A stretch of DNA of 27,606 bases from Bacillota bacterium. GTDB taxonomy: Bacteria > Bacillota > Clostridia > Acetivibrionales > JANLFN01. The stretch spans positions 1-27,606 of the forward strand of contig JAEWTV010000030.1 in NCBI GenBank assembly GCA_023397675.1, in the 5' to 3' direction. Position 1 is the stretch's first letter, and every line of letters starts with the position of its first letter. The notes below the pieces were generated by a model, which searched no databases, was not told the DNA's origin, and saw only the letters and a program-made list of their open reading frames with translations. Positions 1 through 6,902 of this stretch are shown one piece after another. Both the position numbers and the translations under genes were made by a program.

Positions 1-180
1 GTCCGGGATAAGCTTGTTGTTTGAACCTACAATTGAAATAAGGGAGTCGGATGTGAAAAGCGAAGCCAGGCCCCAGTTTAATCCGCCATATGGCACAAGT
101 CATATGCAACGGCAGGGGAAGGCTGAAGTTTTCAATATGACACCCACCTAGCGAAGGCTAGGTGTCAAACAACAGGTTAA
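1..180 (+). ncRNA. structured non-coding RNA, 3' part (family uncertain, possibly raiA)
   Basis: No ORF fits here, but the segment folds tightly on the plus strand. A 12-bp closing helix joins 13-24 (CTTGTTGTTTGA) to 165-176. Inside it, 32-38 pairs with 130-136. A branched arm has AGCC (64-67) with GGCT (121-124), CCCC (71-74) with GGGG (115-118), CCG (83-85) with CGG (110-112), and CATATG (87-92) with CATATG (101-106). A perfect 8-bp hairpin with GAAG loop (145-152/157-164) stacks directly on the closing helix. An intrinsic terminator follows at 211-235, as expected for an independent small RNA. The promoter would lie left of the window. Size, closing stem and clostridial context recall the raiA RNA, but I cannot confirm this from memory. 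It lacks a B12 box and group II intron domain V. Confidence 0.6.
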
Positions 181-210
181 GGCATTTTGGGTATAATTCA
201 TTCGTATATA

Positions 211-235
211 AACCAGGTTAAAGCCTGGTTTTTTT
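211..235 (+). terminator. intrinsic terminator of the upstream structured RNA
   Basis: AACCAGG (211-217) pairs with CCTGGTT (224-230) around a six-base loop and is followed by a run of T. It ends the plus-strand RNA. It also overlaps the stop codon of the convergent hemerythrin gene, so it may slow transcription from the other side, although the minus-strand T-tract is weak. Confidence 0.8.
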
Positions 236-641
236 ATTGTAACAAAGGGTACAATTCGTCTTCTTCCCTTTCTATTCTGCTTGAAATGGCTTCAAATATG
301 TGTTTTGTGTCTTCACAGAATTTTTTAATATCCTGTTGGATTTTAATGGCTGTGTTATATTTTGACTTATAATCTTCATACGCCTTAGCAACTTGGATCA
401 TTTCGTCACTGTATTTTTTGCCGAAGGAGTTCAGGGATGATTCTGGACTGTTTAAAAGGAACGGATACAGGTATTTGTCTTCATTTAGTAAGTGTATGTT
501 AAGTTTGCCAGTAATTATATTTATGCTTTTAGCTATGTCATTGAGGTTTTGGGCTACAGTGTTATTCTTGATGCAGCTGAGGATGTTGTCGGCAAGTGCC
601 ATTACTTCTGTATGCTGTCTTTTAAGGTTTAATGTGTTCAT
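234..641 (-). CDS. hemerythrin HHE-domain protein
   Basis: A 135-residue all-helical protein of hemerythrin type, predicted to bind a non-haem di-iron centre and act in O2, NO or redox handling in the cytoplasm. Candidate iron ligands are His10, His50 with Glu54 (HLLNE), His114, and the C-terminal acidic stretch EREEDELYP. The length is normal for a single-domain HHE protein. The ATG at 641 is preceded by AAAGGAGG at good spacing, so the start is secure. It is the last gene of a minus-strand run that begins with ccdA at 3566, next to a methyltransferase, and it converges on the structured RNA. Oxygen or NO protection in an anaerobe is an inference from family and neighbours. Confidence 0.85.
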   Translation of the reverse strand: MNTLNLKRQHTEVMALADNILSCIKNNTVAQNLNDIAKSINIITGKLNIHLLNEDKYLYPFLLNSPESSLNSFGKKYSDEMIQVAKAYEDYKSKYNTAIKIQQDIKKFCEDTKHIFEAISSRIEREEDELYPLLQ

Positions 642-714
642 AATGGATCCTCCTTTGCTTTTTTTATTATATTAGCACAGGAGTTGGGAAATTTCGGTAT
701 CCTGGGGTACAGAA

Positions 715-1290
715 CTAAATCTTTCTGGCTGTAACACCATAAAAGTTAGTTCCCATTTCATGTTTCTCAATACTCTCATATCCGTTTTTTGATAGTATAT
801 TGGTCACTTCTTCATACGAAAGCCTTTCACCAACTGGCGGACCAGACTCCCCCTGAATTTTTTCCCATTCAATAATTGCCAGAGTACCGCCATTTTTATG
901 TATCCTATTGAGTTCAGCAATCATTTTTTCCTTATCCTCAATTTCATGAAGCACATTGCTCATAATAACAAAATCAACTGCCAGATTATTTGCCTTTAAA
1001 TCATACTCATCTGTCTTGATTGTATAGATATTTGTTACTCCGGCCTCCAGAGCCCTTCTTTCGACTTCCTCCAGCATTTCCACAGAGATATCCATAGCAT
1101 ATATTTTAGAAGATGTCCCGGCAATTTCTGCTGCGGGTATTGCAAAATAGCCAATGCCACAACCGATATCCGCTACTATTTTTCCTTTTTTCAGGCCAAG
1201 TCTTTCAAGCGTTTTAAAGGGAGGCATTACAGTCTGTCTTTGTTCGTTGTCCAGTCTTTTTTTATCCATTACATTAAATTTATGCGTCAT
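715..1290 (-). CDS. class I SAM-dependent methyltransferase
   Basis: A 191-residue Rossmann-fold methyltransferase. Motif I is VADIGCGIGYF (about residues 39-49), the acidic end of strand 2 is AMDIS (about 65-69), and the post-motif-II region reads DFVIMSNVLHEI, typical of the Methyltransf_11/31 group. The substrate cannot be told; no arsenite-binding Cys set is present, so ArsM is unlikely. AGGTGAT lies about six bases before the ATG at 1290. It sits between a small membrane protein and hemerythrin in the redox cluster, and a link to that pathway is only by position. Confidence 0.8.
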   Translation of the reverse strand: MTHKFNVMDKKRLDNEQRQTVMPPFKTLERLGLKKGKIVADIGCGIGYFAIPAAEIAGTSSKIYAMDISVEMLEEVERRALEAGVTNIYTIKTDEYDLKANNLAVDFVIMSNVLHEIEDKEKMIAELNRIHKNGGTLAIIEWEKIQGESGPPVGERLSYEEVTNILSKNGYESIEKHEMGTNFYGVTARKI

Positions 1291-1352
1291 TGCAAATCAC
1301 CTAAAATAATTATTTTATTGCTAAATCAGATTAAACTTCTCAACAACTCAGT

Positions 1353-1634
1353 TCACTTCAATAACATAACAAATGTCATTACCGTATAAAGGATTGTCAT
1401 TATACCAATAATGTAAGTCCACATTCTCATTGTTTTGGATGTTTCATTTTCTGTTATCACCTTATAAACCTCAGAAAAACAGTTAAGTTTAAAAACTACA
1501 AGTCCAAATTTATCAATGATTCTGTCCAGCTCTTTTTTCTTGACATGATTGATGCCAACCGTACTGAAGTATTTCTCCATATCTTCAAGGCTTGATGTCT
1601 TGCAGCCTAAAAGTTCATCCAGTGTCATTCTCAA
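1353..1634 (-). CDS. small membrane-anchored protein of unknown function
   Basis: About 93 residues: a polar, helical N-terminal part of about 65 residues and one hydrophobic segment at the very C-terminus (TYIIGIMTILYTVMTFVMLL), consistent with a tail-anchored protein with a cytoplasmic head. The longest frame starts at an ATG at 1670, but that ATG has no ribosome binding site, while AAAAGGAGA falls inside the extension. I therefore prefer the TTG at 1634 (GGAG seven bases upstream); an ATG at 1628 is the alternative. A TATAAT at 1662-1667 on the minus strand could be a local -10 box. I do not recognise the family. It lies in the ccdA-to-hemerythrin run. Confidence 0.6.
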   Translation of the reverse strand: MRMTLDELLGCKTSSLEDMEKYFSTVGINHVKKKELDRIIDKFGLVVFKLNCFSEVYKVITENETSKTMRMWTYIIGIMTILYTVMTFVMLLK

Positions 1635-1684
1635 TAAATATCTCCTTTTAAGGTTATAATTATTATACATTTAACATTTTTGGC

Positions 1685-1921
1685 TTATACATTATTCTTA
1701 TCCTTCTTACTTTTAGCCTTATGTTCAAAAAAGGACAATATAAAGGATATACAGCATAGGACAATTCCAATATATAAAAGTGGACGGTCATTTGTAATGG
1801 GGCATACACCGGAAGGCAGCCTGCTTTTTAAAAGATATATATCGGTAAGTGCATATACCCCGATGACTGCCCCGATTATTAATGCTCCATTGCTTAAATA
1901 CAATAATGTCTTCTTTTTCAT
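1685..1921 (-). CDS. small two-helix membrane protein, unknown function
   Basis: A 78-residue protein with two transmembrane helices (about residues 8-28 and 47-65), a short loop containing one Cys (SGVCPITNDRPLLY) and a Lys-rich C-terminal tail. The SD-like AAGGGAAG precedes the ATG at 1921. It follows the ferredoxin gene by about 50 bases on the same strand and probably shares its promoter. The CPITNDRP loop looks like a small domain seen beside thioredoxin/CcdA genes in clostridia, but I cannot name it. Confidence 0.65.
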   Translation of the reverse strand: MKKKTLLYLSNGALIIGAVIGVYALTDIYLLKSRLPSGVCPITNDRPLLYIGIVLCCISFILSFFEHKAKSKKDKNNV

Positions 1922-1969
1922 AGCTGCTTACTTCCCTTTACATATATTATCTTCAATGCCGGATAAATG

Positions 1970-2152
1970 CTATTTTGCCTGGATTGCACCCATCGGGCAA
2001 TACATTACGCACTTCTTGCATTTAATGCATTTTTCCTCATCAATTGTTGGTGCAGCATGCCCTGTCTGTTTGATAGCTCCCACGGGGCATACCCTAATTG
2101 ATGGGCAAGGATGGTTTTGAGGACATAAGCTTTTTTCTACAACAATGTTCAT
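1970..2152 (-). CDS. 2[4Fe-4S]-type ferredoxin-like protein
   Basis: A 60-residue iron-sulfur protein. The second cluster motif is classical (CIKCKKCVMYCP, C-x2-C-x2-C-x3-CP). The first is widened: Cys10, Cys16 and Cys22 in CPQNHPCPSIRVCPVGAI, spaced C-x5-C-x5-CP. The CPQNH variant is a known subtype among small clostridial ferredoxins. It likely passes electrons to or from the CcdA/thioredoxin branch encoded just upstream. AGAAAGGGGAG precedes the ATG at 2152. It has its own near-consensus promoter and operator at 2193-2243, separate from that of ccdA. Confidence 0.85.
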   Translation of the reverse strand: MNIVVEKSLCPQNHPCPSIRVCPVGAIKQTGHAAPTIDEEKCIKCKKCVMYCPMGAIQAK

Positions 2153-2192
2153 AAAGTGTACTCCCCTTTCTAAAAAGCATTTATATAATTAA

Positions 2193-2243
2193 TACCCCCT
2201 CGGGGTATATGATAATTATAAAAGTAAAATGGTCTTTTGTCAA
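2193..2243 (-). promoter_or_regulatory. sigma-A promoter with CsoR/CstR-like palindromic operator (ferredoxin gene)
   Basis: On the minus strand TTGACA (2243-2238) is followed after 16 bases by TATAAT (2221-2216), a near-perfect sigma-A promoter. Directly downstream lies a 17-bp palindrome, ATACCCC-CTC-GGGGTAT on the plus strand (2193-2209), covering the transcription start. Almost the same palindrome lies at 3593-3609 before ccdA. GC-rich ATACCCC/GGGGTAT palindromes are characteristic of CsoR/CstR (DUF156) sensors of copper or persulfide. No such regulator gene is in the window. Confidence 0.75.
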
Positions 2244-2270
2244 TCCATAAACTGTAAGCTTTCTTTTTAT

Positions 2271-2849
2271 CTATTGCAAAGGCTCCCCTTTTTTGATTTT
2301 ATTCAAAATATCAGTCAGAGTTTCTTTATTTGTCGCTTGCGGAATATAGGTATACAAGGTACCATCCTTATTAATAATGAAAGTGGTAGGAAATCCTGAA
2401 ATACCATACATTTGAGTAATTGAACCATCCTGATCCAATAAAACCTTGAGATTTATTTTGTTTGAAGCCAGGTAGTTCTTAACTGTATCCGGAGATTCCT
2501 GCGAGTCTACAGCCAGAATAACCGCCTCATTGTCCTTCTCCAATTCCTTATTTAACTCATTTAAATCAGGCATCTCCTGCTTGCAGTATTTACACCAGAC
2601 TGCCCAGAAATTAAGTATTACAATTTTCCCTTTATAGTCAGAAAGCTTTACAACATTGCCATTCAGATCCTTCAGACTGAAGTCAGGTGCCATTATACTA
2701 TTGCTTTGGGAGGATTGCTTTGTCGCGGCATTTTGCTGTGGCGGTATAACTAAGCTTTTCTGTTTATTTTTCGAGTAGAACGTATATGCAGCTATCAATA
2801 CAACACATATTGCTATAATCCAGACTAAGACTTTGACCTTTTTATTCAT
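2271..2849 (-). CDS. TlpA/ResA-type membrane-anchored thioredoxin
   Basis: A 192-residue thiol-disulfide oxidoreductase of the AhpC/TSA-Redoxin type, exported and held by an uncleaved N-terminal helix (residues 7-26). After a Gln/Ser-rich linker the thioredoxin fold starts at APDFSLKDLNG. The active site is WCKYC (Cys86, Cys89) and the cis-Pro loop is GISGFPTTF. It should reduce disulfides outside the membrane with electrons delivered by CcdA, whose gene lies immediately upstream. GGAGGTAAT precedes the ATG at 2849. No cytochrome c maturation genes are in view, so the client may be another thiol protein. Confidence 0.92.
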   Translation of the reverse strand: MNKKVKVLVWIIAICVVLIAAYTFYSKNKQKSLVIPPQQNAATKQSSQSNSIMAPDFSLKDLNGNVVKLSDYKGKIVILNFWAVWCKYCKQEMPDLNELNKELEKDNEAVILAVDSQESPDTVKNYLASNKINLKVLLDQDGSITQMYGISGFPTTFIINKDGTLYTYIPQATNKETLTDILNKIKKGEPLQ

Positions 2850-2894
2850 ATTCTATTACCTCCATTGCTAGATTTGAATGCTCTAGCAGAAAAA

Positions 2895-3566
2895 TTATGA
2901 AATATACTTTAAGCTGCCGGTGAATACCAGTATACCTGCAATAATAAGTAAAACTCCAGAGATAATGCTGATAATTCTGCCATATTTCTGTACTTGTTTA
3001 AAAGCTTCTTTTACTTTCTCAAATGCTATCGATGAAAGAATAAATGGAATACCAAGACCTATGGAGTAAACCAGAAGTAAAATCATTCCCTGCAACACTG
3101 TTTTTGAATTGCTGGCAAGTACAAGTGCCGAACCTAAAAAAGCCCCTAAGCAAGGCGTCCACCCAAAACCAAATACAATTCCAAAGACTACGGAGCTTAA
3201 AAAACGTAGTCTATTGAATTTGAAATCAATTCTTTTTTCCATGTTCAGAATGCCTATTTTTAATATCCCTGCAAAGTTAAGACCGAATATTATCATAAAT
3301 ATGCCACTTATTTTTTCAAGCAGGTTCCTATGATTCGTCAGGAAATGCCCAAGAGATGTAACAGTGGTACCAAGAATAACAAAAACTATTGTGAAGCCAA
3401 TGACAAATCCAATTGAGTTTAAAAGCAACCTGTTTTTCCTTGATGAAGGTGATGCATTTTCAGACTCACCCGCTAAATAGAGGAAATAGATTGGAAGCAT
3501 TGGCAATATACAAGGTGAAATGAAGGTTAATATCCCTTCTGTAAATGTAAGAATATAAGAAATCAA
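2895..3566 (-). CDS. ccdA: CcdA-type transmembrane thiol-disulfide carrier
   Basis: A 223-residue six-helix membrane protein of the CcdA/DsbD family that carries electrons from cytoplasmic thioredoxin across the membrane. The two redox Cys occur in the family motifs ISPCILPMLP (helix 1) and GWTPCLGAFLGSAL (helix 4). The length matches short CcdA proteins. The start is a TTG at 3566, fixed by AAAGAGGTGATT just upstream, which matches the 16S tail closely. It is the first gene of the cluster, 45 bases before the TlpA gene, with a promoter and palindromic operator at 3590-3620. Confidence 0.93.
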   Translation of the reverse strand: MISYILTFTEGILTFISPCILPMLPIYFLYLAGESENASPSSRKNRLLLNSIGFVIGFTIVFVILGTTVTSLGHFLTNHRNLLEKISGIFMIIFGLNFAGILKIGILNMEKRIDFKFNRLRFLSSVVFGIVFGFGWTPCLGAFLGSALVLASNSKTVLQGMILLLVYSIGLGIPFILSSIAFEKVKEAFKQVQKYGRIISIISGVLLIIAGILVFTGSLKYIS

Positions 3567-3589
3567 ACTTAATCACCTCTTTCTTTATT

Positions 3590-3620
3590 ATTATACCCCT
3601 ATAGGGTATGATAATAACAA
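3590..3620 (-). promoter_or_regulatory. ccdA promoter with palindromic operator in the spacer
   Basis: Minus-strand TATAAT (3595-3590) and a TTGTTA-like -35 (3620-3615) are separated by 19 bases. The spacer is filled by the 17-bp palindrome ATACCCC-TAT-AGGGTAT (3593-3609), the sister of the site at 2193-2209. Placement between the boxes fits repression by a CsoR/CstR-like protein. A 19-bp spacer would also suit a MerR-type activator, but the GC-rich palindrome and the second copy downstream of a -10 favour a repressor. Confidence 0.65.
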
Positions 3621-3868
3621 AAATGATTAAAAAATTCAATGGAAATAAAGGTGAAAAGGAAAGGCGAGAGACGGCTATAAACAAATATACCAGCATATAA
3701 AGCTTTTAGCAAAGCAGGGGGTTGGTAACTGAAGAATGTAAAATGAAAAGTAAATTTTATAAAATTAATAGGAAAAAGAACTCCTTTTTATACCGATTGT
3801 GTAATATAATTGTAAATCATGAAAAGCACTACTATAATAAATATAAAAATTGTGAAAGAGGGATATTA

Positions 3869-4642
3869 ATGCAAGAAGAGATATTGGAAAAACTCAAAAG
3901 CATTGAAGCAGAATATAATATTAAAATCCTTTACGCAGTAGAATCGGGCAGCAGAGGTTGGGGATTCGCTTCTAAAGACAGTGATTTTGATGTGCGTTTT
4001 ATATATATTCACCCTGTTGACTGGTATCTTTCTATTGAAGAAAAAAAGGATTATATAGAAGTTCCTATTAATGATTTGTTGGATATAAACGGCTGGGATA
4101 TCAGGAAAGCGCTGATACATTACAAGAAATCTAATCCTACATTATTGGAATGGCTGAGTTCCCCTATTATTTATAAAGAAAATTACAGTACTGCACAGAA
4201 AATGAGAGATCTGTTATCTGATTATTTTTCTCCGGTCCCTACGCTGTATCATTACCTTCATATTGCAAAAAATAAGTTTGAAGAGGTTATGAACTCCGAT
4301 CAGGTGAAGATTAAAAGGTATTTCTATATTTTAAGACCTATACTTGCATGTCTGTGGATAGAGAAAAACAACACCATGCCTCCAATGGAATTCCATAAAC
4401 TTATGGATGCACAGGTATTGGATAATGCTTTGGTTAATGAAATTTACAAGCTACTTGATAAAAAGATTGCAGGTTTAGAGCTGGATATAGAGCCCAAAAG
4501 CTCTGTAATCATTGACTTCCTAAGAAATAAAATCGGCTATTTTGAGGAATATCTTAAAACAGTTAGAAAAGATGGAAGCTCCGATTATGAGAAATTGAAT
4601 GATTTATTCAGGCAAACACTTGATGAAGTCTGGGGCAGGTAA
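3869..4642 (+). CDS. RlaP-type nucleotidyltransferase (first of a pair)
   Basis: A 257-residue DNA polymerase beta-superfamily nucleotidyltransferase of the COG3541/PF10127 (RlaP) group. The catalytic signature is ESGSRGWGFASKDSDFDVRF: GSRG at 27-30 and the metal-binding DxD at Asp39/Asp41. A helical C-terminal region follows. A longer frame reaches back to 3722, but AAGAGGG just before the ATG at 3869 and the alignment of the signature support the shorter start. It is followed after ten bases by a second, divergent member, so the two are co-transcribed. RlaP has been proposed, from comparative genomics, to act in RNA repair; no RNA ligase gene is nearby here, and the substrate is unknown. 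Confidence 0.85.
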   Translation: MQEEILEKLKSIEAEYNIKILYAVESGSRGWGFASKDSDFDVRFIYIHPVDWYLSIEEKKDYIEVPINDLLDINGWDIRKALIHYKKSNPTLLEWLSSPIIYKENYSTAQKMRDLLSDYFSPVPTLYHYLHIAKNKFEEVMNSDQVKIKRYFYILRPILACLWIEKNNTMPPMEFHKLMDAQVLDNALVNEIYKLLDKKIAGLELDIEPKSSVIIDFLRNKIGYFEEYLKTVRKDGSSDYEKLNDLFRQTLDEVWGR

Positions 4643-4652
4643 AGGAGAACTA

Positions 4653-5654
4653 ATGAATATACAGCATATAAAAGATAAGCTTAGTTCAAACGAATATAAA
4701 TTTCTTAGCACTGACCCTCACCTTGGTAACAACATTTTAATCCTTACAATGGCAGGCTCAATTGCCTATGGAACAAATGTCGACACAAGCGATATTGATG
4801 TAAGAGGTGTCACAGTTGAAACAAAACAGGATATTCTGGGACTATCGAGCTTTGAACAGTATGAAGATAGAATAACCGACACTGTAATCTATGGTCTGAA
4901 GAAATTTATTACTCTATGCTTGAATAGTAATCCGAATGTTCTTGAAATACTGGGCACAAATCCAGAACATTTACTTGTTATTTCTAAAGAAGGCCAGCTT
5001 TTGCGGGATAATGCAAACCTCTTTTTATCAAAGAAGGCCGCACAAAGCTTTGGCAATTATGCAACAGCACAACTCAGAAGGCTTCAGAATGCTTTGGCAA
5101 GGGATAACTACCCCCAACCCGAAAAGGAGAAACATATTCTAAATAGTATATTAGGTCAAATGGATCATCTTAAAAGAACATACACGGGCTTTACGGAAAA
5201 GGAGATCAACCTTTATATTGATAAATCAGATAAGGATGAGGTAGATAGTGAGATATATATTGATATTGATCTGAAACACTATCCTTTAAGGGACTTGAAC
5301 AATATATATTCAGACATGAACAATATTGTACGGGATTACTCCAAATTGAATCATAGGAACAGTAAGAAGGATGAACTCCACCTTAACAAGCATGCCATGC
5401 ATTTAATCAGACTTTTGATTACCGGGACTGAAATACTGGATGGAAAAGGGATCAATACCTACAGAGAGAAGGAACGTGAACTTTTTCTTGATATACGGAA
5501 AGGGAAGTATAGCTATAGTGAGATTTTTGAAATGGTTGATGAGTATGAAAGACTGTTTAAAGCGGCGGCGGATAATACATCTCTTCCAGAGGAACCGGAT
5601 TACAGGCGGGTTGAGGAATTAATGATGGGGATTTATGAGGGGAGGTTGGGATAG
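4653..5654 (+). CDS. RlaP-type nucleotidyltransferase (second of a pair)
   Basis: A 333-residue protein of the same nucleotidyltransferase superfamily: the signature is AGSIAYGTNVDTSDIDVRGV, with GS at 35-36 and the DxD at Asp47/Asp49. The C-terminal two thirds are helical and charged. The ATG at 4653 has AAAGGAG spaced seven bases upstream, overlapping the stop codon of the previous gene, so translation is probably coupled. It shares little beyond the signature with its neighbour, so the pair looks like two subfamilies rather than a fresh duplication. It may act in RNA or tRNA end modification; the target cannot be read from sequence. Confidence 0.85.
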   Translation: MNIQHIKDKLSSNEYKFLSTDPHLGNNILILTMAGSIAYGTNVDTSDIDVRGVTVETKQDILGLSSFEQYEDRITDTVIYGLKKFITLCLNSNPNVLEILGTNPEHLLVISKEGQLLRDNANLFLSKKAAQSFGNYATAQLRRLQNALARDNYPQPEKEKHILNSILGQMDHLKRTYTGFTEKEINLYIDKSDKDEVDSEIYIDIDLKHYPLRDLNNIYSDMNNIVRDYSKLNHRNSKKDELHLNKHAMHLIRLLITGTEILDGKGINTYREKERELFLDIRKGKYSYSEIFEMVDEYERLFKAAADNTSLPEEPDYRRVEELMMGIYEGRLG

Positions 5655-5683
5655 GGAATGCCCCAGGCCTGGTGCCGATGAAC

Positions 5684-5714
5684 TAAATAAAAAGCGCCAC
5701 TGTTAAAGTAGCGC
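5684..5714 (-). terminator. intrinsic terminator for the SH3-like membrane protein gene
   Basis: GCGC (5694-5697) pairs with GCGC (5711-5714) and ACT with AGT across one mismatch, loop about five bases. On the minus strand it is followed by TTTTTATTT. It lies downstream of the gene ending at 5775 and converges with the RlaP pair. Confidence 0.75.
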
Positions 5715-5774
5715 CGACTAAACACAACTTAATATTTCCTAGAGAGTGTAAACTCAAGTACCGTTCAGGACACC

Positions 5775-6407
5775 TTATTCATAGTTTTTCATTCTCCTCT
5801 TTCGGAATATATCAATAATTATCGCTATCACGCCAACACATAAAAGTAAAATTGAAATCCCAGAAATAGACCCTGCTCTGTTATAAACATATATAAGTCT
5901 AAAAATTGCATATGCTATTACAATTAGTCCACCTATTACACCTGCATTTGCAAAAACCTTAAGTATATCACCTTTGTCTCTAGATAAATCATCAATAAGT
6001 TCACGAGTAAGTTCTATCTCGTACACTGAGTTCATCATTCCTGTCCTTCCTGATGAATCTTTAATCTTATACCATATACCTTCTTCATTAGAAACAATAT
6101 TACTTACTTTAATCTGTGCTTGATTCGGAAGTATAAAGCTTTTCATTGAATTTGCACTTGCTTCACTATATATTTCAGCACTTCGTTCAACAAAAGTATA
6201 CTTCGAATCTATTTCAATGAAATTCTCTTGCTTAAGAAAACCATTTGATTCACCTTGAGCTTGTATGTAAACCCACTTGATCTCATATGAGCTAAATCTA
6301 GGCTTAAGAATATCAATTTCATCTCCAACTTTTAAAATTGCAATTGTATTCGATGTTGAAGAATGATCTTCTTTTAATTCCACCTCTTTAATAACTATAC
6401 CTTTCAA
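5775..6407 (-). CDS. membrane protein with two SH3-like N-terminal domains
   Basis: A 210-residue protein. Residues about 1-65 and 70-130 each read like bacterial SH3 repeats (spaced strands, WVYIQAQGESNGFLKQENFIEI; GIWYKIKDSSGRTGMM). Two transmembrane helices follow at about 152-172 and 180-198, with a basic tail. No signal peptide, so the SH3 part and the tail should be on the same, probably cytoplasmic, side. The start is a TTG at 6407 preceded by GGGTGG. SH3-like domains commonly bind peptides or cell-wall stems, but the exact role is unknown. It is monocistronic with its own terminator. Confidence 0.6.
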   Translation of the reverse strand: MKGIVIKEVELKEDHSSTSNTIAILKVGDEIDILKPRFSSYEIKWVYIQAQGESNGFLKQENFIEIDSKYTFVERSAEIYSEASANSMKSFILPNQAQIKVSNIVSNEEGIWYKIKDSSGRTGMMNSVYEIELTRELIDDLSRDKGDILKVFANAGVIGGLIVIAYAIFRLIYVYNRAGSISGISILLLCVGVIAIIIDIFRKRRMKNYE

Positions 6408-6469
6408 TTAAACCACCCTTAATAGATTATTTTGGTGCTTTTAATAATCCTTACGATCACGGAAGGGAG

Positions 6470-6710
6470 AAAATCAAACCACCTCATTCATAGAACGGTC
6501 TTCACTCACGACGCCGATGAGCTGGACCCTTGTAGCCCCTTCTTCCTTGGCGGTGCTTGCCACCCGGTGAAAGGATGTTGCACTGCTTGCACTACTGGAT
6601 GAATGTCAACGAAGACTGAATGAGCCCGCTGCTTGTGCCCTTGTGCAGATGTATTATTATCTGATGTGCTACAGGCCCTCGATGCTTAGACACCACGGGT
6701 GGTGTCGCCT
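6470..6710 (-). other. GC-rich orphan segment, probably a decayed or imported fragment
   Basis: This stretch is clearly richer in G+C than its surroundings and has no intact gene. The best open frame on the minus strand gives a 40-residue tail (including HRVASTAKEEGATRVQLIGV) ending in TGA at about 6478, without a start or ribosome binding site. A second minus frame overlaps it, which suggests a frameshifted remnant. The right edge near 6706 coincides with a perfect inverted repeat and with the end of a small ORF. I do not recognise the family. Confidence 0.4.
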
Positions 6711-6886
6711 TTAACCCTTCTCAAATCGAACTCTTGTGTAAGTAACTTTTTACACTCTTCCCAGACCTCAATAATTTTATTTGTATCTAGCATCCAATTC
6801 AAAAGAGATTGCTTAAGCATGTCACGTGATATCTCAACAATTTTCGAATATAAATCTGTAGCAATAAAAGGGTATGCTAATGTCAT
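6686..6886 (-). CDS. small ORF downstream of the HNH gene, possibly truncated
   Basis: 66 codons beginning at an ATG 16 bases after the HNH nuclease stop, same strand. The predicted protein is helical and charged (SRDMLKQSLLNWMLDTNK) and looks like genuine coding sequence up to about residue 58. The last residues (KGDTTRGV) come from the inverted repeat at the edge of the GC-rich segment. That suggests the original 3' end was replaced. The ribosome binding site is weak (AAGTGA), so translation may be coupled to the nuclease gene. No family recognised. Confidence 0.4.
   Translation of the reverse strand: MTLAYPFIATDLYSKIVEISRDMLKQSLLNWMLDTNKIIEVWEECKKLLTQEFDLRRVKGDTTRGV
6689..6706. repeat. 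perfect 8-bp inverted repeat with a 2-base centre
   Basis: GACACCAC-GG-GTGGTGTC lies exactly at the junction between the GC-rich segment and AT-rich coding sequence. It could be a hairpin at the end of the HNH transcript or the end of a former mobile element. No T-tract follows on either strand, so it is not a canonical intrinsic terminator. Confidence 0.6.
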
Positions 6887-6902
6887 AATTATTCAATTTC
6901 AC

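Noticed and set aside
1..180. Cobalamin riboswitch or group II intron end
   Set aside because: There is no B12 box and no domain V/VI signature. The AAGCGAAGCC-like resemblance is superficial.
1680..2120. 146-codon plus-strand ORF
   Set aside because: It is antisense to the ferredoxin and small membrane protein genes, both of which have good ribosome binding sites and recognisable or plausible products.
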